Translations under genes and position numbers: made by a program
In this document: piece by piece, positions 26,149 through 35,121 of the stretch
How positions within the stretch are numbered: position 1 is the first letter of the stretch
How the letters are laid out: the number at the start of each line of letters is the position of its first letter
NCBI GenBank assembly: GCA_964433345.1
Contig: CAYSQJ010000008.1
Span: 1 to 64,000 of the forward strand
Direction: 5' to 3'
From: Ga0077527 sp964433345
GTDB lineage: Bacteria; Pseudomonadota; Gammaproteobacteria; Burkholderiales; SG8-41
DNA length: 64,000 bases
Notes under the pieces: model-generated
What the model saw: only the letters and a program-made list of their open reading frames with translations
The model's database searches: none
What the model was told of the DNA's origin: nothing

Positions 26149-26436
26149 TTATCGGAGCTGCTTCCATATTGGCTTATTCCTATGCATAACTGTGACAACT
26201 TTTTGGTCTGCATGACTCACAACTGTTGCCATGCTGCGCAGTCGATCCCTATACCGGCGCCAGAGCATCGGCGGGAATTCTGACTCCACGAACCGAATCT
26301 CGCGGCTGGAGATCCTAAACAAGCGACATCCATGACCAGCTTGGACCTCGTCTCCGTATGCCATCACCAATTCGATCGCTTCTGACGCGATCCCTCTCCG
26401 CTGCGCTTGCCTCATTGCGTGCTTTGTCAGTTTCAC
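26149..26436 (-). CDS. DUF4258 protein, candidate toxin
   Basis: A 95-residue protein with the DUF4258 pattern: LTKHAMRQAQRRGI near the start, AIELVMAYGDEVQ, CRLFRISSREI and KVVTVMHR at the end. DUF4258 proteins are small RelE/BrnT-like proteins often found as toxin candidates. The start is a GTG at 26436, supported by AGGAGGAG five bases upstream, and it overlaps the upstream gene stop in GTGA. Its partner is the 26433 gene. Toxicity is inference from family and layout. Confidence 0.7.
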   Translation of the reverse strand: MKLTKHAMRQAQRRGIASEAIELVMAYGDEVQAGHGCRLFRISSREIRFVESEFPPMLWRRYRDRLRSMATVVSHADQKVVTVMHRNKPIWKQLR

Positions 26437-27107
26437 GACGCTCCTCCTTTTTTGTCGTTAGTGTCTGATGCCTTACTTGAGTCTTCACCCAGGGCAAAAA
26501 ACATATCGGTGATTTCTTGGGCTTCCAAATACGCCTTGGTCCCCGGAACCATATTGTCTTCCAGATAGCAAGAGAATCCGATCAGCTTTTCCGGCATCAA
26601 CAACTCATATAAGCCAACCTGATGTCTCTCTTGAATTGCGGACCGAATGTAGTACAGCGGGTCTGATTGCACGGCCTCCATGGCGGCAAGGGGGCTTGTT
26701 GGCATGGGCTCAACATAGTCGTCGTATTCAGAACCCGTGATATGCGATGGCAATCCCAGCGCCTTGAGAACCATAGGTGTTGATCGCAGAAACATGATCA
26801 GCCGATTGACCAAGGCGTCACGCACTAAATTCCCTGCGCTCACGATGCGATTTAGTTTGTCAGCCGTTGACTGCTCGACTTGAATATTTACCTGCCGGGT
26901 TCCAAGGCGCTTGAGTTCACCGGCGATGTATTGACGAGCCGCGGGGGACTGCCTCTTCCCTCCCAATTCTTCCTCGAGAAACTTCATCTCTTGTTGAATG
27001 ACAGAATCCAGGAAGGCGTCTCGCTTGAGATGAAGAGCATCCATCTGCTTTTCAAAGCCTTGAAACATTTTCGCTTGAATCTTTACAGTGATTTTGGTCT
27101 TGGCCAT
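26433..27107 (-). CDS. Putative ribbon-helix-helix DNA-binding protein, candidate antitoxin
   Basis: A 224-residue protein starting at ATG 27107 (MAKTKITVKIQAKMF). Two segments look like ribbon-helix-helix units: KITVKIQAKMFQGFEKQMDALHL near the start and VNIQVEQSTADKLNRIVSAGNLVRDALVNRL near residues 65-95. The C-terminal half has no recognised domain. It is the first gene of the minus-strand operon and overlaps the DUF4258 gene by 4 bp, as antitoxin-toxin pairs do. The regulator role is inference. Confidence 0.6.
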   Translation of the reverse strand: MAKTKITVKIQAKMFQGFEKQMDALHLKRDAFLDSVIQQEMKFLEEELGGKRQSPAARQYIAGELKRLGTRQVNIQVEQSTADKLNRIVSAGNLVRDALVNRLIMFLRSTPMVLKALGLPSHITGSEYDDYVEPMPTSPLAAMEAVQSDPLYYIRSAIQERHQVGLYELLMPEKLIGFSCYLEDNMVPGTKAYLEAQEITDMFFALGEDSSKASDTNDKKGGAS

Positions 27108-27338
27108 GGTTTTTTCCGTGTGATAGTGGCTATTCATCCGACGAAAACATTCTGCGCCAAGCGCACCATAAAAATAAAGAAAAATGAGTAAAGATTTTAC
27201 GAAGAATTGATTTTTCGAAATAAAATTAATCAATAAAACAATTGCTTAATCGTTTCCGATTTTGATAATTCGCATGCACTTAACGAGTTTTCGCGAGGAT
27301 TCAGGAGAATTTGGATCGTAGGCGGGTCGCCACTTATA

Positions 27339-27354
27339 CTGTATAAAAATACAG
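27339..27354. promoter_or_regulatory. LexA (SOS) box upstream of umuD
   Basis: CTGTATAAAAATACAG is a CTG-N10-CAG box matching the LexA consensus, flanked by TA on the left. It ends 13 bp before the umuD ATG at 27368 and covers the likely promoter, so umuDC should be induced by DNA damage. Confidence 0.85.
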
Positions 27355-27367
27355 CTATTAGCCGGCT

Positions 27368-27823
27368 ATGAAATTGACTCCGACGACCACCCAAACTCCA
27401 GAACCCGCAGCGCAGTATCCGACCCGAACAGAAATCCGCCTGCTAAGCCACCGGATCTCCGCAGGCTTTCCTTCACCGGCCGCCGACTATGCCGAGGACG
27501 GACTGGACCTGAACGAATACCTGGTGCGCAACAAGGCGGCGACCTTCATGTTCACGGTTCGCGGTGACTCGATGACCGGCGCCGGCATCGAGAACGGCGA
27601 CAAGGTGGTGGTGGACCGGTCCCTGCGGCCGGCGCATGAGGACATCGTGGTGGCGCTGGTCAATGGCGAATTCACGATCAAGCGCCTGCATAAGCATCGC
27701 GGCACGGTGGAACTGCATGCAGCCAACCCAGCTTATCCGACGATGACCTTCTCGGAGGGCTCGGAATTGCAGGTCTGGGGGGTGGTCGTGGGCGTTGTGC
27801 GCCGCCTCAAAGCCCAGAGGTAG
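27368..27823 (+). CDS. umuD: Translesion polymerase V accessory protein UmuD
   Basis: A 151-residue S24 LexA-like self-cleaving protein. The cleavage site is the Ala-Gly in HRISAGFPSPA (A32-G33). The catalytic Ser is in RGDSMTGAG (S68) and the Lys in EFTIKRL (K105). RecA-stimulated self-cleavage yields UmuD', the active Pol V subunit. It lies directly under a LexA box and 2 bp before umuC. Confidence 0.95.
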   Translation: MKLTPTTTQTPEPAAQYPTRTEIRLLSHRISAGFPSPAADYAEDGLDLNEYLVRNKAATFMFTVRGDSMTGAGIENGDKVVVDRSLRPAHEDIVVALVNGEFTIKRLHKHRGTVELHAANPAYPTMTFSEGSELQVWGVVVGVVRRLKAQR

Positions 27824-27825
27824 GC

Positions 27826-29109
27826 ATGGGGCCGCTGTTTGCCCTGGTGGACGTGAACAACTTCTACGTCTCCTGTGAGCGCGTCTTTCAGCCCAGGCTG
27901 GAAGGCGTCCCGATGGTGGTGCTGTCGAACAATGACGGCTGCGCCGTGGCGCGCAGCAACGAGGCCAAGGCGCTTGGGGTCAGGATGGGGGTGCCCTGGT
28001 TCAAGGTGCGGGATCTGGCCCGCCAGCACGGCATTCTGGCCTTCTCCTCGAACTACACCCTGTATGCGGACATGAGCAATCGGGTGGTGTCGGTCCTACG
28101 CGATTTCTGCCCGGACGTGGAGGTCTACAGCATCGACGAGAGTTTCCTGCAGGTGGAGGCTGTCCTGGGACTGTATGGCGGCACCCTGCTCCTCGGCCGG
28201 CAGATCAAGACTCGAATTCGGGAATGGACCGGCCTGCCGGTCTGCGTCGGGTTCGGGCCGACGAAAACCCTGGCCAAGCTGGCCAACCATCTGGCCAAGA
28301 AAAATCCCGAGTTCAACGGGGTATGCGACCTGCCCGGCCTGCCGGTAGCCGCGCAGCGGGACTGGATGGCGCGGACGGCCGTCGAGGAAGTCTGGGGCGT
28401 CGGACCGCGCACAGTGCCCAAACTGGAAGCCATGGGCATCCGGACGGTCCTGGATCTGCGGAACGTGCCGCCCAAGGCCATCCGCAGCCGTTTCGGGGTG
28501 GTGATGGAGCGCACCTGTTACGAGCTGCGGGGCGTGTCCTGCCTGGCGCTGGAAGACGCCGTGGCGGCGCGGCAGCAAATCATGGTCTCCCGCAGCTTTG
28601 GGCGGACGGTGACAACGCTGGAGGAGTTGTCGGAGGCGGTCGCCACCTATGCCGCCAGCGCCGCGGAAAAGCTCCGCCAGCAAGCATCGGAGGCTGCGGC
28701 AGTCTACGTCTTCGTGCTGACCAACCGATTCCGGCCGGAAGAGCCCCAGAACAACGCCGGGCGGCTGGTGGCGCTGCCTGACCCGTCGGACGATACCCTG
28801 CGCCTCGCCAAGGCCGCTCTGGCTGGCCTGCAGGGCATCTACCGGCCCGGGTTCGCCTACAAGAAGGCCGGGGTGATTCTGGGGCCGCTCAGCCCCAAGG
28901 CGGGACGCCAGCAAGGGCTGCTGACCGACACCCCTGCGGGGGCGCGTGGGGAGCGGCTGATGGACACGATCGATACCCTGAACCGCCGCTTCGGCCGCGG
29001 CCGGCTCCGGACCGGTGCGAGCGGGACCGGTCGCTCATGGGCGATGCGGGCGGGAAACCGGACGCCTCGTTACACCACGCACTGGGAGGAGCTGCCGGCG
29101 ATAAAGTGA
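27826..29109 (+). CDS. umuC: DNA polymerase V catalytic subunit UmuC
   Basis: A 427-residue Y-family polymerase. The catalytic palm motifs are FALVDVNNFYVSCERVF at the N-terminus and VYSIDESFL near residue 105. Helix-hairpin-helix (VWGVGPRTVPKLEAMGI), little-finger and C-terminal DUF4113 regions follow, the last ending PRYTTHWEELP. Full length. It performs error-prone bypass synthesis. It is more GC-rich than the AT-rich genes on either side, so umuDC may have a separate origin. Confidence 0.96.
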   Translation: MGPLFALVDVNNFYVSCERVFQPRLEGVPMVVLSNNDGCAVARSNEAKALGVRMGVPWFKVRDLARQHGILAFSSNYTLYADMSNRVVSVLRDFCPDVEVYSIDESFLQVEAVLGLYGGTLLLGRQIKTRIREWTGLPVCVGFGPTKTLAKLANHLAKKNPEFNGVCDLPGLPVAAQRDWMARTAVEEVWGVGPRTVPKLEAMGIRTVLDLRNVPPKAIRSRFGVVMERTCYELRGVSCLALEDAVAARQQIMVSRSFGRTVTTLEELSEAVATYAASAAEKLRQQASEAAAVYVFVLTNRFRPEEPQNNAGRLVALPDPSDDTLRLAKAALAGLQGIYRPGFAYKKAGVILGPLSPKAGRQQGLLTDTPAGARGERLMDTIDTLNRRFGRGRLRTGASGTGRSWAMRAGNRTPRYTTHWEELPAIK

Positions 29110-29157
29110 GGCCAAAGTATTGAGGAAATCCAGTATGACCTCATGCGCCGTTAGTTA

Positions 29158-30624
29158 TCAGCTAGTCATCCGTGAATTAACAAATTTTTCATAAGAGCTG
29201 ATTGCAGCCAAACACTTCGCGGCATTTTCAAGCTCGTCGTAAACCGGCACGCCAAGTTTCACGGCCTGTTCCCTGAATTCTCGTTTGCGTTGATCTATCT
29301 CAGGATTACCGTCTGACCGAAGTACAAGCATGAAATGACCGCAATCAGGAAACCGCGATTTTGACCTGAGCGCAGCAAGCACCAGATTCTGGAGAACTTC
29401 CGACTTGGTTCGTCCCGAAAATGCCGGCATGCTCAAGTGCATTACCAATGCATGCGGATCAGCACTTGAATAAACCGCATCCAAAATCTGCTCCGCGACC
29501 TTCCCGTCCTCCTGCTGCATCGTTCCTACTGGCGCATCAATCGGATTTGCAATGCTAGTACCAGGAGACAAGTCGATAGACCCGAGCAAATTCAGCGTTT
29601 TCTCACCGAAACGAGGCACTCTCAAACCCATGCGAGAAAAAGCGTCGGTCCCTAAGACACTGGCGCCGCCACCGTTACCAAACATTACAACGTGCTGAGT
29701 TGGCTTTTGTGGCCTGGGGGTCAAATAACTAAAAGCCAGAATGATGTCGAGAAAATCATTCAAGGTCTCCACAAGGATTGACCCTGTCTGTTTAGCCAAG
29801 GCATCCCAAACTCTATCGTCACCGGCCATTGATCCGGTATGAGAAGACGCAGCGATCGCACCGTCAATCGTCCTCCCTCCCTTAAGAATGATCACAGGCT
29901 TTTTCGCTCGGGCCGTGCGGAGCACCTCAAAAAGTTGCCGACCATGCTTCGAGGATTCGATATAAAGACCAATAACTTTGGTTTGAATATCGTCCAGGTA
30001 AAAGCGCAGCAATTCCACCACATTTACATCTGCACTGTTACCGATTGAGACAAGCCCCGAAAACTTAACTCCTCGAACAAGACCTCTTCTAATAATATCC
30101 GTGCCAAGACCACCGCTTTGCGACACAACACCGACCGATCCAATCTCCGGTGATGCAATCTCCGTATACGTAATCTTCCCTCTGGGGGTATAAATTCCCA
30201 TGCAATTTGGCCCCAGAACACGAAGGCCACCTGCTCGCGCCGCCTCAATCAGTTCGTTTTCCAGAATCTGACCATGTTCACTCTCGCCAAATCCACTTGA
30301 AATGACTTGCGCGTATCTAACACGACCGTTGGCAGCTTTTAGAAGTGGGGGCACCTGTGCTGCGGATATTGCCACGTACGCATAGTCAATAATATTCGGG
30401 GCCTCCGAAAAACTCCGATAAGCGGGTAGCCCTTCAATTGTCTCGGCGGACGGGTGAATCGGATAAATTGGCCCAGTGAAGCCAAACTTACGAATCCGTT
30501 GAATAAATAAGTTTGCAAGTGCCGCACTTTTTGTTGAGGCACCAACAACCGCTATAGTTTTCGGAAAGAAAAGTGGACGAAAATGATCCAGCGTGTCTGG
30601 CTGCCCATATTCAACATTAATCAT
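29158..30624 (-). CDS. CoA-binding, NDP-forming acyl-CoA ligase alpha-like protein
   Basis: A 488-residue protein with a CoA-binding domain (FFPKTIAVVGASTKSAALANLF) and two succinyl-CoA-ligase-like domains. The catalytic histidine segment is present (AIAASSHTGSMAGDDRVW). The GVVSQSGGLGTDIIRRGL segment is typical of the family. It lacks the ATP-grasp domain that completes most fused acetate/acyl-CoA ligases, and no separate beta-subunit gene is in the window. It would interconvert an acid plus ATP and an acyl-CoA only with a partner. It lies 21 bp downstream of the carboxyltransferase gene. Confidence 0.85.
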   Translation of the reverse strand: MINVEYGQPDTLDHFRPLFFPKTIAVVGASTKSAALANLFIQRIRKFGFTGPIYPIHPSAETIEGLPAYRSFSEAPNIIDYAYVAISAAQVPPLLKAANGRVRYAQVISSGFGESEHGQILENELIEAARAGGLRVLGPNCMGIYTPRGKITYTEIASPEIGSVGVVSQSGGLGTDIIRRGLVRGVKFSGLVSIGNSADVNVVELLRFYLDDIQTKVIGLYIESSKHGRQLFEVLRTARAKKPVIILKGGRTIDGAIAASSHTGSMAGDDRVWDALAKQTGSILVETLNDFLDIILAFSYLTPRPQKPTQHVVMFGNGGGASVLGTDAFSRMGLRVPRFGEKTLNLLGSIDLSPGTSIANPIDAPVGTMQQEDGKVAEQILDAVYSSADPHALVMHLSMPAFSGRTKSEVLQNLVLAALRSKSRFPDCGHFMLVLRSDGNPEIDQRKREFREQAVKLGVPVYDELENAAKCLAAISSYEKFVNSRMTS

Positions 30625-30645
30625 GAATAGTGAATCCGGAGTCTG

Positions 30646-32214
30646 TTATGGGCGAATGCCACCTTTGCGTTTCGGACCAACTTGCGTCGCGAGACGCGAC
30701 TGCGAAGCCTCGATGAACTGACAAAGATATGGACGGGTTTCCCGAGGATCAATCAAGTCTTCAACGGCAAATGCCTCTGCCGTTCGAAACGGCGAGCCCA
30801 AAAGTCGTAACTCCTGCTCAATCTCTCTCTCCCGCTTCTCTGGATCTGGAGAATTTTCGATCTCCTTTCTGTATGCTGCCTTTACCCCCCCTTCAATAGG
30901 CAATGATCCCCACTCCGCAGAAGGCCAGGCAATTTTAAAGTTTAGTCCTCGCCTATCAATAACGCCGCCACCAGCCATTCCATAGCACTTTCGAACAATT
31001 ACGGTAAAAACGGGAACGGTTACCTGCAACCCGATATAGCGGGCGCGAACTCCCTCACGAAGAATTGCATTTTCTTCAGACTCCTTGCCGATCATGAAAC
31101 CGGGAATGTCGGCGAAGAAAACCAATGGGATGTTGAACATGTCGCACAATTCAACGAAATGCCCTTGTTTCCTAACTGCCTTATGATCCATGATGCCGCC
31201 GGCCATTGGATTGTTGGCGATAACGCCTACAACTTTGCCGTTCATACGCGCCAATGCCGTGATGACTGAACGTCCAAACGTCGGCTGAATCTCGAAGATA
31301 GATTCCTTGTCCACTATAAGCTCGACAAGCTTCTTCATGTTATACGCTTGCCTATTGGACCGAGGAACAATACTTGCAAGCGCATCCTCACAACGATCGG
31401 CTGGATCACTGCAGGATATTTGAGGCGGCAACTCCCATACGTTTTGAGGCATATACGACAGAAAACGACGGATCTGAGCAAAGCAATCCTGTTCATTTTT
31501 GGCGACATTGTCGATAGTGCCCGCCGTATCCACGGCTACCTTTGCGCCCCCAAGATCGTTTTTATGTAATTTTGTTCCAAATGCCCGCTCAACCACTGGC
31601 GGCCCCGCCGCAAATATCTGACCGGTACCTTTCACCATAATGGACCAGTGGGACAAAATTGCGCGCATCGAAGGAGCACCCGCCGTGGTACCCATGACAG
31701 CAGACACTACGGGGACGATTTCCATTAAATCGACAGACCGCTCAGCGCCATCTTGGCCGTAGCCAGGGACAACGGTGTAACCCTTTCGCTTAGCCGTATT
31801 AACCGTGCCTCCGGTGCCATCGATCAGATTGATCAGAGGAATTCGGTATTCCCACGCAAGATCTTCAATAAACCCCCCCTGTCCACCCTTGCGCCGATCC
31901 GACCCGAAACCGGTACCGGCACGGATAGTGTAATCCTCGCCGCCAACGGCAACGGGACGACCATCAATTCGGCCGATCCCCATGACATAAGGAGCGGGCT
32001 CAAATCCGACTAAATCCCCTTGTTTGTCGTAACTAGCGCGCCCCGCGAGCTTTCCTACTTCCCGAAATGAGTTGACATCAAGGAGCCCAGAGATCCTCTC
32101 CCTTACCGTTAGTTTTCCAGCAGCATGATGTTTATTGACCGCCTCTGCACCACCACATGCCTCTGCCAACTTACGACGCAGGTGTATTTGCTCAATCTCG
32201 TCTTTCCAGATCAT
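30646..32214 (-). CDS. Acyl-CoA carboxylase carboxyltransferase (beta) subunit
   Basis: A 522-residue propionyl/methylcrotonyl-CoA carboxylase beta-type protein. It carries AAGKLTVRERISGLLD, VAVGGEDYTIRAGTGFG, the GTGGTVNTAKRKG and GTTAGAPSMRA regions, and the C-terminal IPLVFFADIPGFMIGKESEE motif. Such subunits transfer a carboxyl group from biotin to an acyl-CoA, or act in decarboxylases. No biotin carboxylase or biotin carrier gene is nearby, so it must borrow one or do a different reaction. I chose the ATG at 32214; a TTG precedes it. Confidence 0.88.
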   Translation of the reverse strand: MIWKDEIEQIHLRRKLAEACGGAEAVNKHHAAGKLTVRERISGLLDVNSFREVGKLAGRASYDKQGDLVGFEPAPYVMGIGRIDGRPVAVGGEDYTIRAGTGFGSDRRKGGQGGFIEDLAWEYRIPLINLIDGTGGTVNTAKRKGYTVVPGYGQDGAERSVDLMEIVPVVSAVMGTTAGAPSMRAILSHWSIMVKGTGQIFAAGPPVVERAFGTKLHKNDLGGAKVAVDTAGTIDNVAKNEQDCFAQIRRFLSYMPQNVWELPPQISCSDPADRCEDALASIVPRSNRQAYNMKKLVELIVDKESIFEIQPTFGRSVITALARMNGKVVGVIANNPMAGGIMDHKAVRKQGHFVELCDMFNIPLVFFADIPGFMIGKESEENAILREGVRARYIGLQVTVPVFTVIVRKCYGMAGGGVIDRRGLNFKIAWPSAEWGSLPIEGGVKAAYRKEIENSPDPEKREREIEQELRLLGSPFRTAEAFAVEDLIDPRETRPYLCQFIEASQSRLATQVGPKRKGGIRP

Positions 32215-32263
32215 CAATATTCTCTTTCTATTTGAATGTTATTTTTGATTTTCGAAAATAAAG

Positions 32264-33226
32264 TTAATCTTTAGCGAGACTTCTTGCGACCTTACTCCAC
32301 TTTAGAGTTTCCGATTTGATGAATTCTGCAAACTGTTCTGGAGTGTCTCCAATCACTGTCGCATTTATTGCATCAAATCGCTTCGATACATCTGGCTGCG
32401 CCAGAATGCTTACAATTTCCTTGTTCAACTGACTTACGATTGAAGATGGAGTACCGCCGGGAGCAACAATCCCAAACCAAATTCCAGCCTCGTAGCCAGG
32501 AAGACCCGCTTCAGCAACAGTAGGAATGTCAGGCATTGCTGGGAATCGCTTAGTGCTTCCGACTGCAATTGCACGAAGCTTTCCAGACTTAACATGTGGA
32601 GCAACTATAAGCGGCCCGGCAAAAACCATATCTACCTGGCCACTAAGCAACCCAACCAGAGATTGCCCCAGCCCCTTGTATGGCACATGCACCATACCGA
32701 TACCTGCCATCGATTTTAGAAGTTCTCCAGATAAATGACTGGGGCTTCCATTTCCCCCTGAACCGAAAGTAAGTTTATTGGGACTCGCCTTAGCAAGCGC
32801 AATGACTTCCTTGGTGGTTTTAGCAGGTACCGAGGGATGAGTTACCAAAAGGAAAGGAATGTTAGCCAAATTTGTTACTGGCGAAATATCCTTGATATTG
32901 TCATATGGCAAGTCCCGTACTAGACCGGGATTGATTGCCATGGAAGTGCTGGCAACTGCCAAGGTATAACCATCTGGCGGTGCCTTAGCCGCAAGAGTGA
33001 TGCCAATTATGGTATTGGCCCCTCCACGATTATCGATAATGACTGGCTGACTCCAGCTTTCAGATAACTTTTGCCCTATCAGGCGCCCAAGTAAGTCCGT
33101 CTGCCCTCCTGGTGAATTTGGAACAATTATACGAATAGGTTTATTCGGATAATTTTGAGCTGCGACATACCCAGCACCGCATGACAAAACACCGGCAATA
33201 CAAACATTCAAAAGTTTTTTGATTTT
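32264..33226 (-). CDS. Bug-type tripartite tricarboxylate receptor 1
   Basis: A 320-residue periplasmic binding protein. The signal peptide (MKIKKLLNVCIAGVLSCGAG) ends near VAAQ, and the mature part starts YPNKPIRIIVPNSPGGQTD, the Bug signature. Further family segments are GSGGNGSPSHLSGELLK and VPYKGLGQSLVGLLSG. The ATG at 33226 follows GGAGGAG; the upstream ATG lies within that ribosome-binding region. It would capture a carboxylate-type ligand for TctAB or a sensor, but no TctAB genes are in the window. Confidence 0.93.
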   Translation of the reverse strand, partial: KIKKLLNVCIAGVLSCGAGYVAAQNYPNKPIRIIVPNSPGGQTDLLGRLIGQKLSESWSQPVIIDNRGGANTIIGITLAAKAPPDGYTLAVASTSMAINPGLVRDLPYDNIKDISPVTNLANIPFLLVTHPSVPAKTTKEVIALAKASPNKLTFGSGGNGSPSHLSGELLKSMAGIGMVHVPYKGLGQSLVGLLSGQVDMVFAGPLIVAPHVKSGKLRAIAVGSTKRFPAMPDIPTVAEAGLPGYEAGIWFGIVAPGGTPSSIVSQLNKEIVSILAQPDVSKRFDAINATVIGDTPEQFAEFIKSETLKWSKVARSLAKD

Positions 33227-33278
33227 CATACTCTCCTCCATCTATTGTCATAATCGATTGATAGTGCCAATTACATTT

Positions 33279-34985
33279 TTATTCTTTCTTATGCGATTCG
33301 CTCAGACGGTGCTTAAGCGCGTCTTTTCTAGAGCTAACTATTGCATCAGGATCAATCTTCACATGGATCACAACAGGCTTATCAGCCTTTAGACCCATTT
33401 TCACAGCATCCGCCAGCTCACCAGGCTCAGTAACAAAGTATCCTTCAGCACCGCATGATTTCGCCAGGACGTCATATCTTGGGCTGATGATCGTGTCAGC
33501 AATAAATCGACCATTGTAAAAGTCTCTTTGATATGCTTTTTCAGCGCCCCAGCATTCATTGTCCAACACGATGCCAACAGTGTTGATGCCAGATTGCACT
33601 GAAGTGCAAATCTCCATCGCGGTCATTCCGAAGCCGCCATCACCTGCCAGTGAAATCACCGGACGATTGGGCGCCGCCACTTTTGCACCTATCCCGGCTG
33701 CATACCCAAATCCTACTAATGCAAAATCAAGGGGCGTCAGCAAAGCAGGTGGTTCGTAATATCGAAGTAAATCTGCCGCCTGCCGGCAAAGGGTGCCAGA
33801 ATCCAGGGCGATAATAGAATTTCTAGGTATAACACCGCGCAGCTCCCGAAATGCTTGCTCAGGACTCAGCGGCTTTCTTGCTTGAAGCGTTGCGGAGTCA
33901 CGTTCACGCCACAAAGCCTCCCACATCGATTTAATTCGATCATTTCGATCAATCCATTTGCGTGGAATGGTCTGTTTGCTATCAAGTGAATTCACCAAAC
34001 AAGCAGCAAACTGGCTCGCATCGCCAACGATTCCCAAGGAAACCGGGTAATAACTTCCAATGGCTCCCGCATCTAGATCGACTTGAATGATTTTTACGCC
34101 TTTGGGTATGACATCGTGCCCATACATGGTCGTACTAAATCCAAGACGTGTGCCCAAAGCAATTATCACGTCTGCTCCTTGAATGAGCTCCCTAGCAACC
34201 GGATTGCCATATGGTTCCGGTCCGGCATATCCAAAATATAAAGGATGATCGTTCGGAACAACGTCGCCGTGCCCGGAAGATGCCGCCATCGGCAGCTGCA
34301 GACTTTCAGCTAACTTCAGGACTTCATTATGACCTCGAGCCCATTTCACACCACCGCCAACGATAATTGCAGGGGATTCGGCCTTTTCAATCAATTGAAG
34401 AACCCGCAACAACACATCGCCACCAACATGGCCAGCATTGATTGAGTTTTCGCTTGGCTTTGGTTTTTCGTACGCAAACTGTTCTGAAAAAAGATCACGA
34501 GCAATATTAAGCAATACCGGGCCCTTCCGACCGGAATTCGCAATTCTCATTGCATCAGAAATGAACTCCGGAATTCTTTTTGCACTGGGAACTGTAAAAG
34601 CTCTTTTTGTGACGGGAAGGAAAAGTGTATGTTGATCAATTTCCTGAAAGGAATCTTTTCCGGAGTGCTGCGTCATTGGCAATCCGGTAATAGCAAGCAC
34701 AGGAGAATAAGCAAGCTTTGCTTGCGCAAGCCCCGTTACCAGGTTGGTAGAGCCCGGCCCAGATTGGCCTGCGATAATGACCCCCGGCCGACCTTTGATG
34801 CGACCGTATGCATCGGCCATATGCGCACCGGCACGTTCATCTCTAACACCTATATGTTGTATGTCCTTCGCATCATAAAGTGCGTCGTACATATCCAGCG
34901 TAGAAGATCCCATCAACCCAAATATTTTATCGACCCCCGCCGCACGAAGCGCCTCGACAGCTGCTTTTCCACCTGTAATTTTCAT
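33279..34985 (-). CDS. ThDP-dependent enzyme similar to sulfoacetaldehyde acetyltransferase
   Basis: A 568-residue thiamine-diphosphate enzyme of the acetolactate synthase superfamily. The catalytic Glu lies in GVRDERAGAHMADAYGR and the ThDP motif is GDGGFGMTAMEICTSV. Just after the motif, the stretch ECWGAEKAYQRDFYNGRF closely resembles the WGAEKKNQVDFYNRRF of Xsc enzymes, and the C-terminus also ends in an xRRDAL-like SRKDAL. Xsc converts sulfoacetaldehyde and phosphate to acetyl phosphate and sulfite. I chose the ATG at 34985 (MKITGGKAAVEAL). Substrate is not proven; other keto-acid or acyl substrates are possible. Confidence 0.8.
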   Translation of the reverse strand: MKITGGKAAVEALRAAGVDKIFGLMGSSTLDMYDALYDAKDIQHIGVRDERAGAHMADAYGRIKGRPGVIIAGQSGPGSTNLVTGLAQAKLAYSPVLAITGLPMTQHSGKDSFQEIDQHTLFLPVTKRAFTVPSAKRIPEFISDAMRIANSGRKGPVLLNIARDLFSEQFAYEKPKPSENSINAGHVGGDVLLRVLQLIEKAESPAIIVGGGVKWARGHNEVLKLAESLQLPMAASSGHGDVVPNDHPLYFGYAGPEPYGNPVARELIQGADVIIALGTRLGFSTTMYGHDVIPKGVKIIQVDLDAGAIGSYYPVSLGIVGDASQFAACLVNSLDSKQTIPRKWIDRNDRIKSMWEALWRERDSATLQARKPLSPEQAFRELRGVIPRNSIIALDSGTLCRQAADLLRYYEPPALLTPLDFALVGFGYAAGIGAKVAAPNRPVISLAGDGGFGMTAMEICTSVQSGINTVGIVLDNECWGAEKAYQRDFYNGRFIADTIISPRYDVLAKSCGAEGYFVTEPGELADAVKMGLKADKPVVIHVKIDPDAIVSSRKDALKHRLSESHKKE

Positions 34986-35121
34986 CGAAATATTCTCAAT
35001 TCTAAAAATTGGTAATTTCTGCCTCATCAAAATACTTGCGGCACGAGGAGAATTTCAAATGCTAGATTGGGACGATAGTGGTTGCCAGAGAATGACAGAC
35101 ACCCTCAATTCATTAACTCAC

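Noticed and set aside
28096..28914. Minus-strand 272-codon frame opposite umuC
   Set aside because: Shadow of umuC; no domain.
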